From Herbiconiux sp. VKM Ac-1786 (GTDB lineage: Bacteria > Actinomycetota > Actinomycetes > Actinomycetales > Microbacteriaceae), in the NCBI RefSeq assembly GCF_015350805.1, contig NZ_JADKSG010000001.1, positions 1,054,001 through 1,118,000 of the forward strand: 64,000 nt of DNA. The letters run 5' to 3'. The notes under the pieces are model-generated. The model ran no database searches. It had not been told where the DNA came from and saw nothing but the letters and a program-made list of their open reading frames with translations. Positions 41,879 to 50,447 of the stretch are shown here, one piece after another (the stretch's first letter is position 1; each line of letters opens with the position of its first letter). The translations under genes and the position numbers were made by a program.

Positions 41879-42578
41879 GCCATCGAGCCAGGTCGTCATC
41901 CCAGACATTCGGGTCCCGCATCACGGGCACCTCGTCGAGGATCTGGAGGTCAATGATCCGCTCGATGCGAAATCCTCGAACGGCATCGCGCAGCCGACAC
42001 CAGCCTGCAAGGAGCCACGAATCACCCGCCCGCAGCAGACCCATCGTCTCGACATCTCTGACTGTGCTGGTGGATGGGTCGGGTGTGCCGTCAGCGTGTT
42101 CGCCCAGATAAGCGAGTCGGACCACGCGGCGTGCGGCAATCGCATCCGACAGCATACCGAGCGGCACGGTAACGGTGTCTTTCGGGGCGACAGCGTCGAT
42201 GACACGAATCATGCCGAGGGCTTCGTGCACAGGGCCGCGGTGTTCTTCACGCATAACGGCCTGAATCTTTGCGGACGCCCGCATTGCGGCCGCCTGGTAC
42301 GGCGACGATTCCAGGAGACCTAGGCCGGCGAGGACGGCGAGGGACTCACCAGCGGACAGGTTCAGGGGCGGAAGCGAATAGTCACGAAGGATTGAGTAGC
42401 CGCCCGATGCTCCTCGGTCGGCATAGATAGGTACCCCGACAAGCTGTAACGCCGAGATATCGCGTTCGATGGTGCGCTGTGAGACCTCAAAGTGGCGGGC
42501 GAGCCGAGCGGCGGACCACGGGTGTCGCACTCCCCGCAACAGGTCGACGAGTGCATACTGCCGCTCGGCTCGCTTCAC
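41859..42578 (-). CDS. YafY-like WYL-domain transcriptional regulator
   Basis: 239 residues. N-terminal HTH_11 (RAERQYALVDLLRGVRHPWSAARLARHFEVSQRTIERDISALQ), a wing, then a WYL domain (VVRLAYLGEHAD ... WLLAGWCRLRDAVRGFRIERIIDLQ). The GTG at 42578 follows GGAGGA. WYL regulators often respond to ligands or nucleic acids; the nearby hydrolase and SnoaL-like gene are plausible targets. Confidence 0.9.
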   Translation of the reverse strand: MKRAERQYALVDLLRGVRHPWSAARLARHFEVSQRTIERDISALQLVGVPIYADRGASGGYSILRDYSLPPLNLSAGESLAVLAGLGLLESSPYQAAAMRASAKIQAVMREEHRGPVHEALGMIRVIDAVAPKDTVTVPLGMLSDAIAARRVVRLAYLGEHADGTPDPSTSTVRDVETMGLLRAGDSWLLAGWCRLRDAVRGFRIERIIDLQILDEVPVMRDPNVWDDDLARWPTRRLG

Positions 42579-42619
42579 GGTCAATCCTCCCCGATATGCC
42601 AGTATGTGCCGCGGATGGT

Positions 42620-43027
42620 TCAGCTCCGCATACTGCGCTGACCTCCGGCAGACCAGACCCGTCGAACCCGCCCATCCTCGTCGAAATCGAAGACGTCGAC
42701 ACCACCGACGTGCACGTCGCCGGCTTCCATGTCCCAGATCAACCGGCCATGATCACCGTCGACGGCGGAAGCAATGCTCGAGAACACTGCGCCGGGGTGC
42801 TGCCCGTGCCACCACTCAAGATAATGGGCAAAGTCCTCAGCGGTTCGAATGTCGTCCGCCGGGGTCGACCCGTCGGGCTCCGTGACAGCGAAGCGGATCC
42901 GGAAGTCAGTGGAGCAGATGTTCTGGGCGAGCTCACCGTCGCCGTTCCACATCACCAGCCACTGGTCTAGAGAATTGCGGGCGAGCAAGGTCGAGGGGGT
43001 TTTGGTTGAAGCGTCATTGTCGTTCAT
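42620..43027 (-). CDS. SnoaL/NTF2-like protein
   Basis: 135 residues. Pattern LDQWLVMWNGDGELAQNICSTDFRIRFA ... AHYLEWWHGQHPGAVFSSIASAVDGDHGRLIWDMEA ... VDVFDFDEDGRVRRVWS is typical of the NTF2-like cone fold. Ligand-binding or polyketide-cyclase-like; function unknown. It lies 41 nt upstream of the WYL gene and is probably co-transcribed. Confidence 0.82.
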   Translation of the reverse strand: MNDNDASTKTPSTLLARNSLDQWLVMWNGDGELAQNICSTDFRIRFAVTEPDGSTPADDIRTAEDFAHYLEWWHGQHPGAVFSSIASAVDGDHGRLIWDMEAGDVHVGGVDVFDFDEDGRVRRVWSAGGQRSMRS

Positions 43028-43295
43028 GCCTCCACTGTCTGTCGTCGCCGCGACAACAGCATGTCGGTATTCCGGACATTTCTCATCCGTCCACGAGTTT
43101 GTACGGCCACGACGGCATTTTCGAAAACGACTAATTCCTCCGCGGCCGCGAGCTGCACCGTGGCAGTTCGGCGAACGCCGGCATCTTCAGTTCGGGTAAA
43201 TGGTGTTCCTTTGCTCGAGCGGGTTGACGCCTAGGTGTAGTTCCCAGGGACGTTGCGAACACGACCCCGCTCTTCGGCGGCAGCTGTGATGCTCG

Positions 43296-43730
43296 TCAGT
43301 TCGCTCGGTCTCCTCTAGAGAGGAGTTCGGCGGCGGCGGCCAGGTGCTGTTGAAGGGTGGCGCGCTCCTGATCGGTGAGGGTAGGCGTGTGCATGAAGAG
43401 CGCTGATTCGAGCGGCTCATTGGCCCGTTGGAGTATCGCTGCGCTGGTGGTGCTGCTGAGTTCCACGCGAACCTTGCGGCGGTCCCGTTCGTCGGTCGTG
43501 ACGGTTAGTGCCCCGGCGGCGGCGGCGGCGTGAACGATTCGCGAAACGAGGCTCTGCGCCAGCCCGGTTCGGACGGTGACGTCTCGGATTGATGCTCCGG
43601 GGTGCCGCGCGACGTCTTCGAAAACGGCGAGCTGGCCTGCGTTGACGCGGTCCGCGCCCACATTTCCGGTGGCCTCGAGCGCGATCTCTCGGAGCGTGCG
43701 GGCGAGACGGTGGAGTTCGGATGCGCGCAT
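43296..43730 (-). CDS. MarR-family transcriptional regulator
   Basis: 144 residues: NAGQLAVFEDVARHPGASIRDVTVRTGLAQSLVSRIVHAAAAAGALTVTTDERDRRKVRVELSS is the winged HTH, followed by a dimerisation helix. The ATG at 43730 is preferred over an in-frame TTG at 43742. Two palindromes in the divergent promoter are its likely operators. Confidence 0.9.
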   Translation of the reverse strand: MRASELHRLARTLREIALEATGNVGADRVNAGQLAVFEDVARHPGASIRDVTVRTGLAQSLVSRIVHAAAAAGALTVTTDERDRRKVRVELSSTTSAAILQRANEPLESALFMHTPTLTDQERATLQQHLAAAAELLSRGDRAN

Positions 43731-43741
43731 GCGTTCATTCA

Positions 43742-43777
43742 ATCACCAGTGATAGATTGCAATCCATCACAAGTGAT
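43742..43777. promoter_or_regulatory. Tandem MarR-type operators
   Basis: ATCAC-nn-GTGAT at 43742-43753 and again at 43766-43777, 24 bp centre to centre (about two helical turns, same DNA face). They lie between the MarR gene and the rightward membrane-protein gene and should control both. Confidence 0.8.
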
Positions 43778-43794
43778 TGAAATGGAGCGGATCA

Positions 43795-44316
43795 ATGCAA
43801 TGGGACTGGAGCACAGCGAACCAAATTCTGGACGACGTCATCATCGCGGCGGGGATTATCATCCTCATCGTCCGCCAATTCGTCTGGCGCTCGACGCAGC
43901 TGCATCGGATGCTGCGAATGCCCGTCGTGATCATCGCGGCGGGGCTCGTCTACCTCGCCATTGAACTGTGGGGTGGCTTCGGTTGGGTGGCAGCGGATTG
44001 GGTCATCATCGGTGAACTCGTCCTGGTCACAGTGACCGGAACCGTCATGGGCTTGGTCACTCGGTTCCGAACCGCCAATGCGCACCTCCAGTACAAGCTC
44101 AGCCCCGCCGGGATCTTGTTGTGGGCACTCTTCATCGTGATCCGGGTCGGATCGTTCTACCTGGCCTCCGTGCTCGGGGCGAACCTGGCGGAAGCCACTG
44201 GATTGATCTTGCTGTCTTTCGGGGCGAACAGGCTTGCCGCAATTCTCGTCGTGCGAAAACGCGCTGAAGCGCTTCTCACCACGGAGTCCCGGGACGTTGT
44301 GGGCAACGCATCGTGA
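43795..44316 (+). CDS. DUF1453/CcdC-like membrane protein
   Basis: 173 residues with four to five transmembrane helices (VIIAAGIIILIVRQFVW; VVIIAAGLVYLAIELW; WVIIGELVLVTVTGTVMGLVTRFR; GILLWALFIVIRVGSFYLASVLG; LILLSFGANRLAAILVV). Start MQWDWSTAN follows GGAGCGG. The last dozen residues (TTESRDVVGNAS) may be encoded by the adjoining IS end. Probably regulated by the divergent MarR. Confidence 0.82.
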   Translation: MQWDWSTANQILDDVIIAAGIIILIVRQFVWRSTQLHRMLRMPVVIIAAGLVYLAIELWGGFGWVAADWVIIGELVLVTVTGTVMGLVTRFRTANAHLQYKLSPAGILLWALFIVIRVGSFYLASVLGANLAEATGLILLSFGANRLAAILVVRKRAEALLTTESRDVVGNAS

Positions 44317-45058
44317 CGCACGCGAATGCGCCGCTTACTCCCGAAGGCCGGCGTCGGCTGGCCAACCTGATCGTCAATCGAGGATGGGGCATCCGTCGCG
44401 CCGCCGAACGGTTCCAATGCTCACCATCGACCGCATCGAAGTGGGCCTCGCGCTACCGGCAGGGTCTTCCGCTTACCGACAGAACCTCGAAACCCCTGTC
44501 GTCGCCCCGTCGAACCGCACAACGCACCGAACGTCGAATCGTTGCTGTCCGATTCACCAGACGGTGGGGGCCACACCGGATCGCGTATCACCTCCACGTC
44601 CCTCGCTCGACCGTTGGGCGCGTTCTTGTCCGCTACCAGATGCCGCTCCTCACGCAAATTGATCAAGCGTCAGGCCTGCCGGTTCGGAAGCCAAAGGTTG
44701 TGCGCTACGAGAAGGCCACGCCGGGGGGAGCTCGTTCACGTCGACATCAAGAAGCTCGGCCGCATTCCCATTGGCGGTGGACACCGCATCCTCGGACGGC
44801 AGAAGGGAGCACGCAACACCAAGCGAGATGGTCGCGGATACGCCTACCTCCACCACGCAGTGGACGACCACTCCAGGCTCGCCTACTCAGAGATCCTGGA
44901 TGACGAACGCAAAGAAACAGCCGCTGCTTTCTGGACCCGCGCAGCCGCATACTTCGCCGCTCAGGGCATCCTCGTCACCGCCGTAATGACAGACAACGGG
45001 TCCTGCTACAGATCCGGAGCCTTCGCCACCGCGCTCGGTACCATCAAGCACAAATGGA
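44313..45058 (+). pseudogene. IS481-family transposase, frameshifted and 3'-truncated
   Basis: GTG start THANAPLTPEGRRRLANLIVNRGWGIRRAAERFQCSPSTASKWASRY is an IS481 N-terminal HTH. At a run of six G (44723-44728) the frame shifts by one; the second frame continues GELVHVDIKKLGRIP ... YLHHAVDDHSRLAYSEIL ... TAVMTDNGSCYRS, with two DDE Asp residues. Coding ends at IKHKWT, where the third acidic residue and C-terminus should follow. Instead sequence of another gene begins at 45059. The element is dead, and no clear terminal inverted repeat is visible. Confidence 0.9.
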
Positions 45059-45409
45059 CTGATCCTGATCGCCGGCCCCTACCGTTCCGGCACGAACGGC
45101 GACGAAGCTGCCATCGCCCGCAACCTGGAGCGCCTGGAAGAAGCTGCCGCACCCATCTACCGACTCGGTCACGTCCCGATGATCGGCGAGTGGGCGGCGT
45201 TGCCCGTTCTGCGCGGACTCACGGAACAGGAGTCGGAGAGCGAGGACGTCATGTACGAGACCGCGAGCCGGCTCCTTCGCCACTGCGACGCCGTCCTGCG
45301 CCTGTCGGGCGAATCGGCCGGCGCCGACTCCGACGTGCGTATCGCGACCGAGCTGGGCCTCCCCGTCTACTTCGACGCCGACGACATCCCCGCGTCGCAG
45401 ACGCCGTGA
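45059..45409 (+). pseudogene. DUF4406-like protein lacking its start codon
   Basis: In-frame LILIAGPYRSGTNGDEAAIARNLERLEEAAAPIYRLGHVPMIGEWAALPVLR ... ASRLLRHCDAVLRLSGESAGADSDVRIATELGLPVYFDADDIP, 116 residues. This matches small DUF4406/nucleoside deoxyribosyltransferase-like proteins, which normally begin a few residues earlier with Met. The IS481 fragment replaced the start region, so only a CTG at 45059 or an internal ATG at 45179 remains. It is probably silent. Confidence 0.7.
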
Positions 45410-45554
45410 CCTGACCTGACCTGATTGACGGAAGCCTGGACCACGCCCCCGACCGCCGGCTGACGTCTGGGTGGCCCTCGTAGGGCGTGGTTCAGGGATG
45501 GCGACGCTCCTACGCTCGTGCTGCACGGTCACCGCTCAGGTCGGGAGGGCATGG

Positions 45555-47054
45555 ATGTCGGACGAGTCACCTGCCCCACCGGGGGTCGAGCGCAAGGCCG
45601 AGGCATCTGCCGGCGGTGCGGGCCCCATCGGGACCGCCTCGTCCGCGCATCCGTCGCGGTCGGCGAACCTCGCCCTGATCGTGGTGTGCGCCGCCCAGTT
45701 CGTGCTGCAGCTCGACTTCAGCGTGGTCAACGTGGCGCTGCCGTCGATCAGGTCGGGGCTGGGCTTCTCCGACAGCGACCTTCAGTGGATCGTCACCGGC
45801 TACGCGCTCACCTTCGGGGCGCTGCTGCTCTTCGGCGGGCGGGCGGGCGACCTCTTCGGGCAGCGCAAGATCCTGCTCATCGGTCTCGTGCTCTTCGGGC
45901 TCGGTTCGATCGGCGGCGGGCTGGCACCCACGCCCGAGGCGCTCATCGCGGCCCGCTTCGTGCAGGGGGCGGCGGGGGCCCTGGTCTCGCCGTCGGCGCT
46001 GTCGTCGCTGACCCTGCTCTTCCCCGACGGGGCCGGGCGCATCCGGGCCCTCGGTATCTGGCAGGGGGCGACCGCGGCCGGCGGCACGGCGGGTATCGTG
46101 CTCGGCGGGCTGCTGGTGGAGCTGCTGGGGTGGCGGAGCGTCTTCATCATCAACGTACCGATCGTCGTCGCCCTCGTCGTGCTGGTGCCCCGTGTCATCC
46201 CGCGGCCGGCCGCGCGGCAGCGGGTCTCGCTGCACATCGGGCCGTCGCTGCTGATCACCGTGGCGATCGCCCTCGTGATCTACGCGCTCAGCAACCTCGA
46301 GCAGTTCGGGCCGGTGAACGTCGTGACGATCGCGCCGTTCGCCGTCGGTCTGGTGGTGGCCGCGGTGTTCGTGGTGATGGAGCTGCGCTCGCGCGATCCG
46401 CTCATTCCGCGGGACCTGTTCCGATCGCGGCAGCGGAGCGGCGCGCTCGGGGTGATGCTGATCACGGGCGCAGTGCTCGCGGCCTACGTCTACTTCGTGT
46501 CGCTCTACCTGCAGACCGTGCTGAAGCTCAGCCCGCTGCTCACCGGCATCAGCCTGCTGCCGGCCACGCTCACGATCGTGGTGCTCTCCTCGTTCATCGC
46601 CCGGCGGGTCATCGCGCGGATCGGGCTGAAGGCCACCGCCCTCATCGGCGCGGTGCTCGTCGCCGGCGGTCAGTCGTGGTTCGTCTCGCTCTCGACCACC
46701 GGCGACTACCTGGTGAACGTGCTGCCGGCGCTCGTGCTGACCGCTGGCGGCATCGGGCTGCTGCTGCCGGCGGTGTCGATCGCGGCCACCGCCGACGTGG
46801 CGGCCGCCGTGCAGGGTGCGGCGGCGAGTCTGCTGACGACGAGTCAGCAGGTCGGGGCCGCGCTCGGGGTCGCGACGCTCGCCACCATCGCGGCGACGCG
46901 CACCGCCGGGGGCGCCAGCGTGGCGGGCGGCTACTCCACGGCCTACGTCATCTCGGCGGCGGCGATGCTCGTGGTGGTCGTGGTGGTGGCACTGACCTTC
47001 TCGAAGAAGAGCCCGCCCCCTCCGACCCCCGCCCCACCGACCCCAGCTCACTGA
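45555..47054 (+). CDS. DHA2-family MFS drug transporter
   Basis: 499 residues with 14 predicted helices. Motifs include LDFSVVNVALPSIRSGLGFSDSDLQWIVTGYALTFGALLLFGGRAGDLFGQRK (motif A after TM2) and GLVLFGLGSIGGG. A proton-driven multidrug exporter in the inner membrane. The ATG at 45555 follows GGGAGGG. The gene for an 81-residue protein follows 17 nt later and is probably in the same operon. Confidence 0.93.
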   Translation: MSDESPAPPGVERKAEASAGGAGPIGTASSAHPSRSANLALIVVCAAQFVLQLDFSVVNVALPSIRSGLGFSDSDLQWIVTGYALTFGALLLFGGRAGDLFGQRKILLIGLVLFGLGSIGGGLAPTPEALIAARFVQGAAGALVSPSALSSLTLLFPDGAGRIRALGIWQGATAAGGTAGIVLGGLLVELLGWRSVFIINVPIVVALVVLVPRVIPRPAARQRVSLHIGPSLLITVAIALVIYALSNLEQFGPVNVVTIAPFAVGLVVAAVFVVMELRSRDPLIPRDLFRSRQRSGALGVMLITGAVLAAYVYFVSLYLQTVLKLSPLLTGISLLPATLTIVVLSSFIARRVIARIGLKATALIGAVLVAGGQSWFVSLSTTGDYLVNVLPALVLTAGGIGLLLPAVSIAATADVAAAVQGAAASLLTTSQQVGAALGVATLATIAATRTAGGASVAGGYSTAYVISAAAMLVVVVVVALTFSKKSPPPPTPAPPTPAH

Positions 47055-47071
47055 ACTGATAGGAGAACGAC

Positions 47072-47317
47072 ATGACCGACGTCCACGAACAATCCGCTGA
47101 CCCGACCTTCTCGTCCGACGTCAAGCCGCTCTTCCGCGACCTCGATCGGAACAGCATGATCGGGGCCTTCGACCTCTGGAAGCACTCCGATGTCGTCGCC
47201 CACCAGGATGCGATCCTCCACGCCGTGGAGAGCGGCGGCATGCCCTGCGACGGCGCGTGGCCCGCGACCAGCGTGGAGGTCTTCAAGCGCTGGATCGCGG
47301 GCGGGTCCAAGCCCTGA
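47072..47317 (+). CDS. Small conserved hypothetical protein
   Basis: 81 residues, soluble: DVKPLFRDLDRNSMIGAFDLWKHSDVVAHQDAILHAVESGGMPCDGAWPATSVEVFKRWIAGGSKP. This layout, with a MPCDGAWP-type loop, resembles short actinobacterial proteins and cytochrome-c-like tails but has no CXXCH. Start after GGAGAACG. It follows the MFS gene closely. Confidence 0.75.
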   Translation: MTDVHEQSADPTFSSDVKPLFRDLDRNSMIGAFDLWKHSDVVAHQDAILHAVESGGMPCDGAWPATSVEVFKRWIAGGSKP

Positions 47318-47348
47318 CGGAACCTCCGGGCTGTTGAGGTGCGCGATG

Positions 47349-47640
47349 GTTCACGGCCGTGATGGTGTGCGAGTACGAGGCGCACTGCGACGTGCCGACA
47401 CCGACGGTCATCTCCTCCGCTACATCTCCGTCGTGACCCTCCGCGAAGGACGCATCGGTCACCTGCATGGAGCCCTTCGAAGCGCTCTTCCCCAATCTGG
47501 ACAAGGTTTCGCGATCTTCGTTCCGTAAGGGATCGCTGAGCCGGCGCCGAACCACCATCGCCGCGATCGTGCTCGGCCTCGTGCTGATCGTCGTGATCGG
47601 GTTGATCCTCTTCTCCGACACGATCTTCGGGCCCCTGTAG
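47349..47640 (+). pseudogene. Decayed NTF2-like remnant joined to a short membrane segment
   Basis: Pieces of an NTF2/SnoaL pattern appear in two frames (GHLLRYISVVTLREGRIGHL, then MEPFEALFPNL), implying frameshifts. From the ATG at 47467 an open frame of 57 residues ends with one transmembrane helix (TTIAAIVLGLVLIVVIGLILF). Whether this short protein is made is unclear. Confidence 0.4.
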
Positions 47641-47786
47641 CGCGAGCAGCCGTCTTGCGGGCTCACCGATCGACCGTCGCCCGGTCCAGACGAACAGGAC
47701 GGCAGTGGACGGGAAGTCCGTCGCTCGACGGATGTTCGAAGGCGGTGGTCCTCATAGCCTGGGTGAAGGAGCAGAGAGGGCACACC

Positions 47787-47978
47787 ATGAACAGCGCGTC
47801 GAACTCGCAAGCGGGCCTCTTCCGAGCCGCAACGGTAATGACGGTCGTCATTGCTGTCGGCTTCGTCGTCTTCGGACTCGCCGTCCAGAGTTGGGGAGTG
47901 GTCGCCGTGTTCACCGTCATCGGCATCGCGGGACTCAGCACCTGGCCGACGGCCACTCGTAGGTCTGACCGGGCGTAG
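47787..47978 (+). CDS. Small two-helix membrane protein
   Basis: 63 residues with two hydrophobic helices (AATVMTVVIAVGFVVFGLAV; WGVVAVFTVIGIAGLSTW). The ATG at 47787 has a purine-rich AGAGGG upstream. No family recognised. Confidence 0.6.
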   Translation: MNSASNSQAGLFRAATVMTVVIAVGFVVFGLAVQSWGVVAVFTVIGIAGLSTWPTATRRSDRA

Positions 47979-48173
47979 CACCCGCGGAGTATCCCGGGCT
48001 CAGCGACACGACGGAGGTCTGGACCGGAGTCGAGCAGGCTGCCCCTGTCGGCACTCGGCCCATCTGAGACTCAGACCGACTTCGTGGATGCGCGGGGCGA
48101 GCGACCCTGTCACCGGCAGGTAGGAATTCAACGAATGCCCCACGAGGCGGGGCACCGGCACGGTGGGGCGGTC

Positions 48174-49391
48174 TCAGGAACGCTTACGTCGGCGGATCAC
48201 CGGTGGCACCTCGAGAGTCGGCACCGCACGCTTCATGAACGCGTCGAAATCGGGCACGGTGAACGCGGCGTACCCGTGCTCGGGAGTGTAGAGAAGCCCC
48301 ATCTCGATGAGCTCTGCGCGAGTCGGGCCGAGCTGGGTCGATGTGCGACCCATCAGAGCAGCGACGTCCGCCGCCTTCTGCGGTGCCGAACCGAGTTCGG
48401 CCATGGCGCGCATGTACGCGGTCTGAAGCGGAGTCGCGCGGTCAAGACGAACGCGGAAGAACGAGGTGTCGAGCTTCGCCTCGTAGGCGTCGCGCGCCAG
48501 CTCCACGTCCTCTCTCGTGATCCGGTCGCCCGCCGCGATCGTCCAGACCTGGTAGCCGAGCTCCTGGATGAAATACGGGTACCCGTTGGTGATCTCCACG
48601 GCGAGTTCGACCGCGTCCTCGTCATAGGCCGCTCCCTCCGCCGCAGCGGGTTCCACCAATGCGGCTCTCGCATCGTCGTGGTCGAGTGAGTCGATCCGGG
48701 GGAATTTGAAGAGGCGCTCGGCGTAGGATTTCGCGTCACCGGCCAGCTCGGCGATCTGCGGTAGTCCTGCGCCCACGAAGGTGACAGGGAGACTGCGCTG
48801 CACGGTCTTGTGCACGGCCTGGATGATGGCTTCGAGTTGCGGCGCGTTGAGGAACTGGACTTCATCGATCAGGAGTACGACACCCCTCTCCTGCTCAGCG
48901 GCCGCCTCGCCGAGCGCGACGAAGACGTCGGTGAGGTCCATCCCGAGGTCGCCGTGATCAGCCGCGCCCTCGGCCGGCGGGACGTCCCAGCCGATCGACC
49001 AGGTGCCCTCGGCGTCGACCGAGACCGAGAAGGCACTGAGCACCTCCGCCGCGCGGCGCCCCACAGCGGTCCACCTGGTCCTCGGCGACAGTCTCAGCAG
49101 CGCGGCCTTGAGCTGTGACGCGATCGTCTGGCGGAACCGGCCCTCACCGTGCTTGACGGCTTCGAACTCAATGACCTCCCACCCCTCCTGCTGCGCGATC
49201 GAGCGGAAGCGGTTGAGCAGCACCGTCTTGCCGACGCCCCGCAATCCGGTGACGATCATCGATTGCTCGGTGCGGCCACGACGCAGCCGGTGCAGCAGCG
49301 TGCTGAACGCAATGGTCTGCTCATCACGCCCGATCAGGATCTCCGGACGCGCTCCGGCATTGGGAGTGTAGGGGTTGTCGATCGCGTCCAC
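48174..49391 (-). CDS. AAA/P-loop ATPase (ORC1-like architecture)
   Basis: 405 residues from a GTG start. Walker A GLRGVGKT at 49-56, Walker B VVLLIDEVQF near 175, sensor-like FVGAGLPQIAELAGDAKSYAERLF, and a C-terminal winged-helix part (LGSAPQKAADVAALMGRTSTQLGPTRAELIEMGLLY). Such stand-alone ATPases occur beside mobile or defence genes, but no partner is visible here. A palindromic element precedes it. Confidence 0.85.
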   Translation of the reverse strand: MDAIDNPYTPNAGARPEILIGRDEQTIAFSTLLHRLRRGRTEQSMIVTGLRGVGKTVLLNRFRSIAQQEGWEVIEFEAVKHGEGRFRQTIASQLKAALLRLSPRTRWTAVGRRAAEVLSAFSVSVDAEGTWSIGWDVPPAEGAADHGDLGMDLTDVFVALGEAAAEQERGVVLLIDEVQFLNAPQLEAIIQAVHKTVQRSLPVTFVGAGLPQIAELAGDAKSYAERLFKFPRIDSLDHDDARAALVEPAAAEGAAYDEDAVELAVEITNGYPYFIQELGYQVWTIAAGDRITREDVELARDAYEAKLDTSFFRVRLDRATPLQTAYMRAMAELGSAPQKAADVAALMGRTSTQLGPTRAELIEMGLLYTPEHGYAAFTVPDFDAFMKRAVPTLEVPPVIRRRKRS

Positions 49392-49407
49392 ACGGGGAGC
49401 TTACGAG

Positions 49408-49448
49408 CTTTAGAGCGTTTTATCCATGAGCAATAAACTGCTCTAAAG
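49408..49448 (-). promoter_or_regulatory. Inverted repeat in ATPase promoter region
   Basis: CTTTAGAGC at 49408-49416 and GCTCTAAAG at 49440-49448 (9-bp perfect arms), with partly symmetric AT-rich inner sequence (GTTTTAT/ATAAAC). It begins 17 nt upstream of the GTG at 49391, in AT-rich DNA unlike the surroundings; likely an operator. Confidence 0.65.
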
Positions 49449-49506
49449 TCGGTAAATCGAGCCGGCGCGGTCAGCCGCTAGCTGCGCGCCCTGCGCGAAC
49501 AGCGCC

Positions 49507-50433
49507 TCAGCGCACGTCGGACTGCCCGAGCAGGGCGGCCGCCGTGGCCGCGTCGAGCACGAGCTCGAGGGGGGCCGCGCCCGTGGGGAGCGTGACCACG
49601 ACGGCGTCGGGGTAGAGCGGATGCGCGTGCGAGGCCGGCCGCGCATCCGGTCGCCGCACGACCAGCGTGTGGGCGTCGGAGATGTCGGCCTGGCCACCGC
49701 GCGTGAGCCAGTCGCGGCGGTGGAGCAGGTGCAGCTCGCCCGGGGTCGCGGCGAGCACGGCGCCGTGCAGCGTCATGGGGCGCACGGCGTGGAGGGCGCG
49801 GGTGAGGGCGCCGCCGGACGGGCGCAGGCGGAGGGTGGGGTGGGCCGCCAGGAGCTCGACCGACGATTCGGCCGCCGCGAAGTCGAGGTAGGCGGCGACG
49901 AGTCCGGCGTCGCGCGGGTGCTCCGGGAGCCGGGCGGCAGCCGGAACCGCCCCAGACGCGGGCAAAGGCGAGGGCGCAGGCGAAGGCGCGAGCGGAGGCA
50001 CCGACCCGCGACCGATCAGCCCGCGCATCCGCGTGATGAGGCCATCGATGGCACCGCGGGCCGAGCCGTTGTACGGCACCGTCAGCGGGTCGCCGTCGGT
50101 GGTGTGCACCGTGAAGCGGGCGTCGAGCAGCAGCGAGTCGTTCTGCAGGGCGACGATCGACGCGAGCGGCACGCGGCGGGCCGCGACGTCGTCGCCCGTG
50201 CGGCTGAGCACGAGCAGGCCGTCGGCGTCGAGCGCCAGCAGGGCGTCGTAGAGGTGCATCGACGGGGTCGCGTCGCGGCGCACGATGTTGCGCGGCACCT
50301 TCAGCACGAGCGACGCGGCATCGAGGTCGAGCGGATGCCCGCGGAAGACCCGGGGCACCTGCGACGGGTCGCGCACCTCGTCGATCCACGGGCCGAAGGC
50401 GTCGTACTCGGCCCGGTCGTCGACGCTCGTCAT
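49507..50433 (-). CDS. Conserved hypothetical protein
   Basis: 308 residues, soluble. The N-terminal part (AEYDAFGPWIDEVRDPSQVPRVFRGHPLDLDAASLVLKVPRNIVRRDATPSMHLYDALLALDADGLLVLSR) and a later repeat-like half (LAAHPTLRLRPSGGALTRALHAVRPMTLHGAVLAATPGELHLLHRRDWL) suggest two similar beta-rich domains. A Pro/Ala linker joins them. No family recognised. Confidence 0.75.
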   Translation of the reverse strand: MTSVDDRAEYDAFGPWIDEVRDPSQVPRVFRGHPLDLDAASLVLKVPRNIVRRDATPSMHLYDALLALDADGLLVLSRTGDDVAARRVPLASIVALQNDSLLLDARFTVHTTDGDPLTVPYNGSARGAIDGLITRMRGLIGRGSVPPLAPSPAPSPLPASGAVPAAARLPEHPRDAGLVAAYLDFAAAESSVELLAAHPTLRLRPSGGALTRALHAVRPMTLHGAVLAATPGELHLLHRRDWLTRGGQADISDAHTLVVRRPDARPASHAHPLYPDAVVVTLPTGAAPLELVLDAATAAALLGQSDVR

Positions 50434-50447
50434 GCCGGGAGTCTAGG

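Noticed and set aside
45518-47059. Overlapping long ORFs on both strands across the MFS gene
   Set aside because: Arg- and Ala-rich shadows; the MFS frame alone has helices and motifs.
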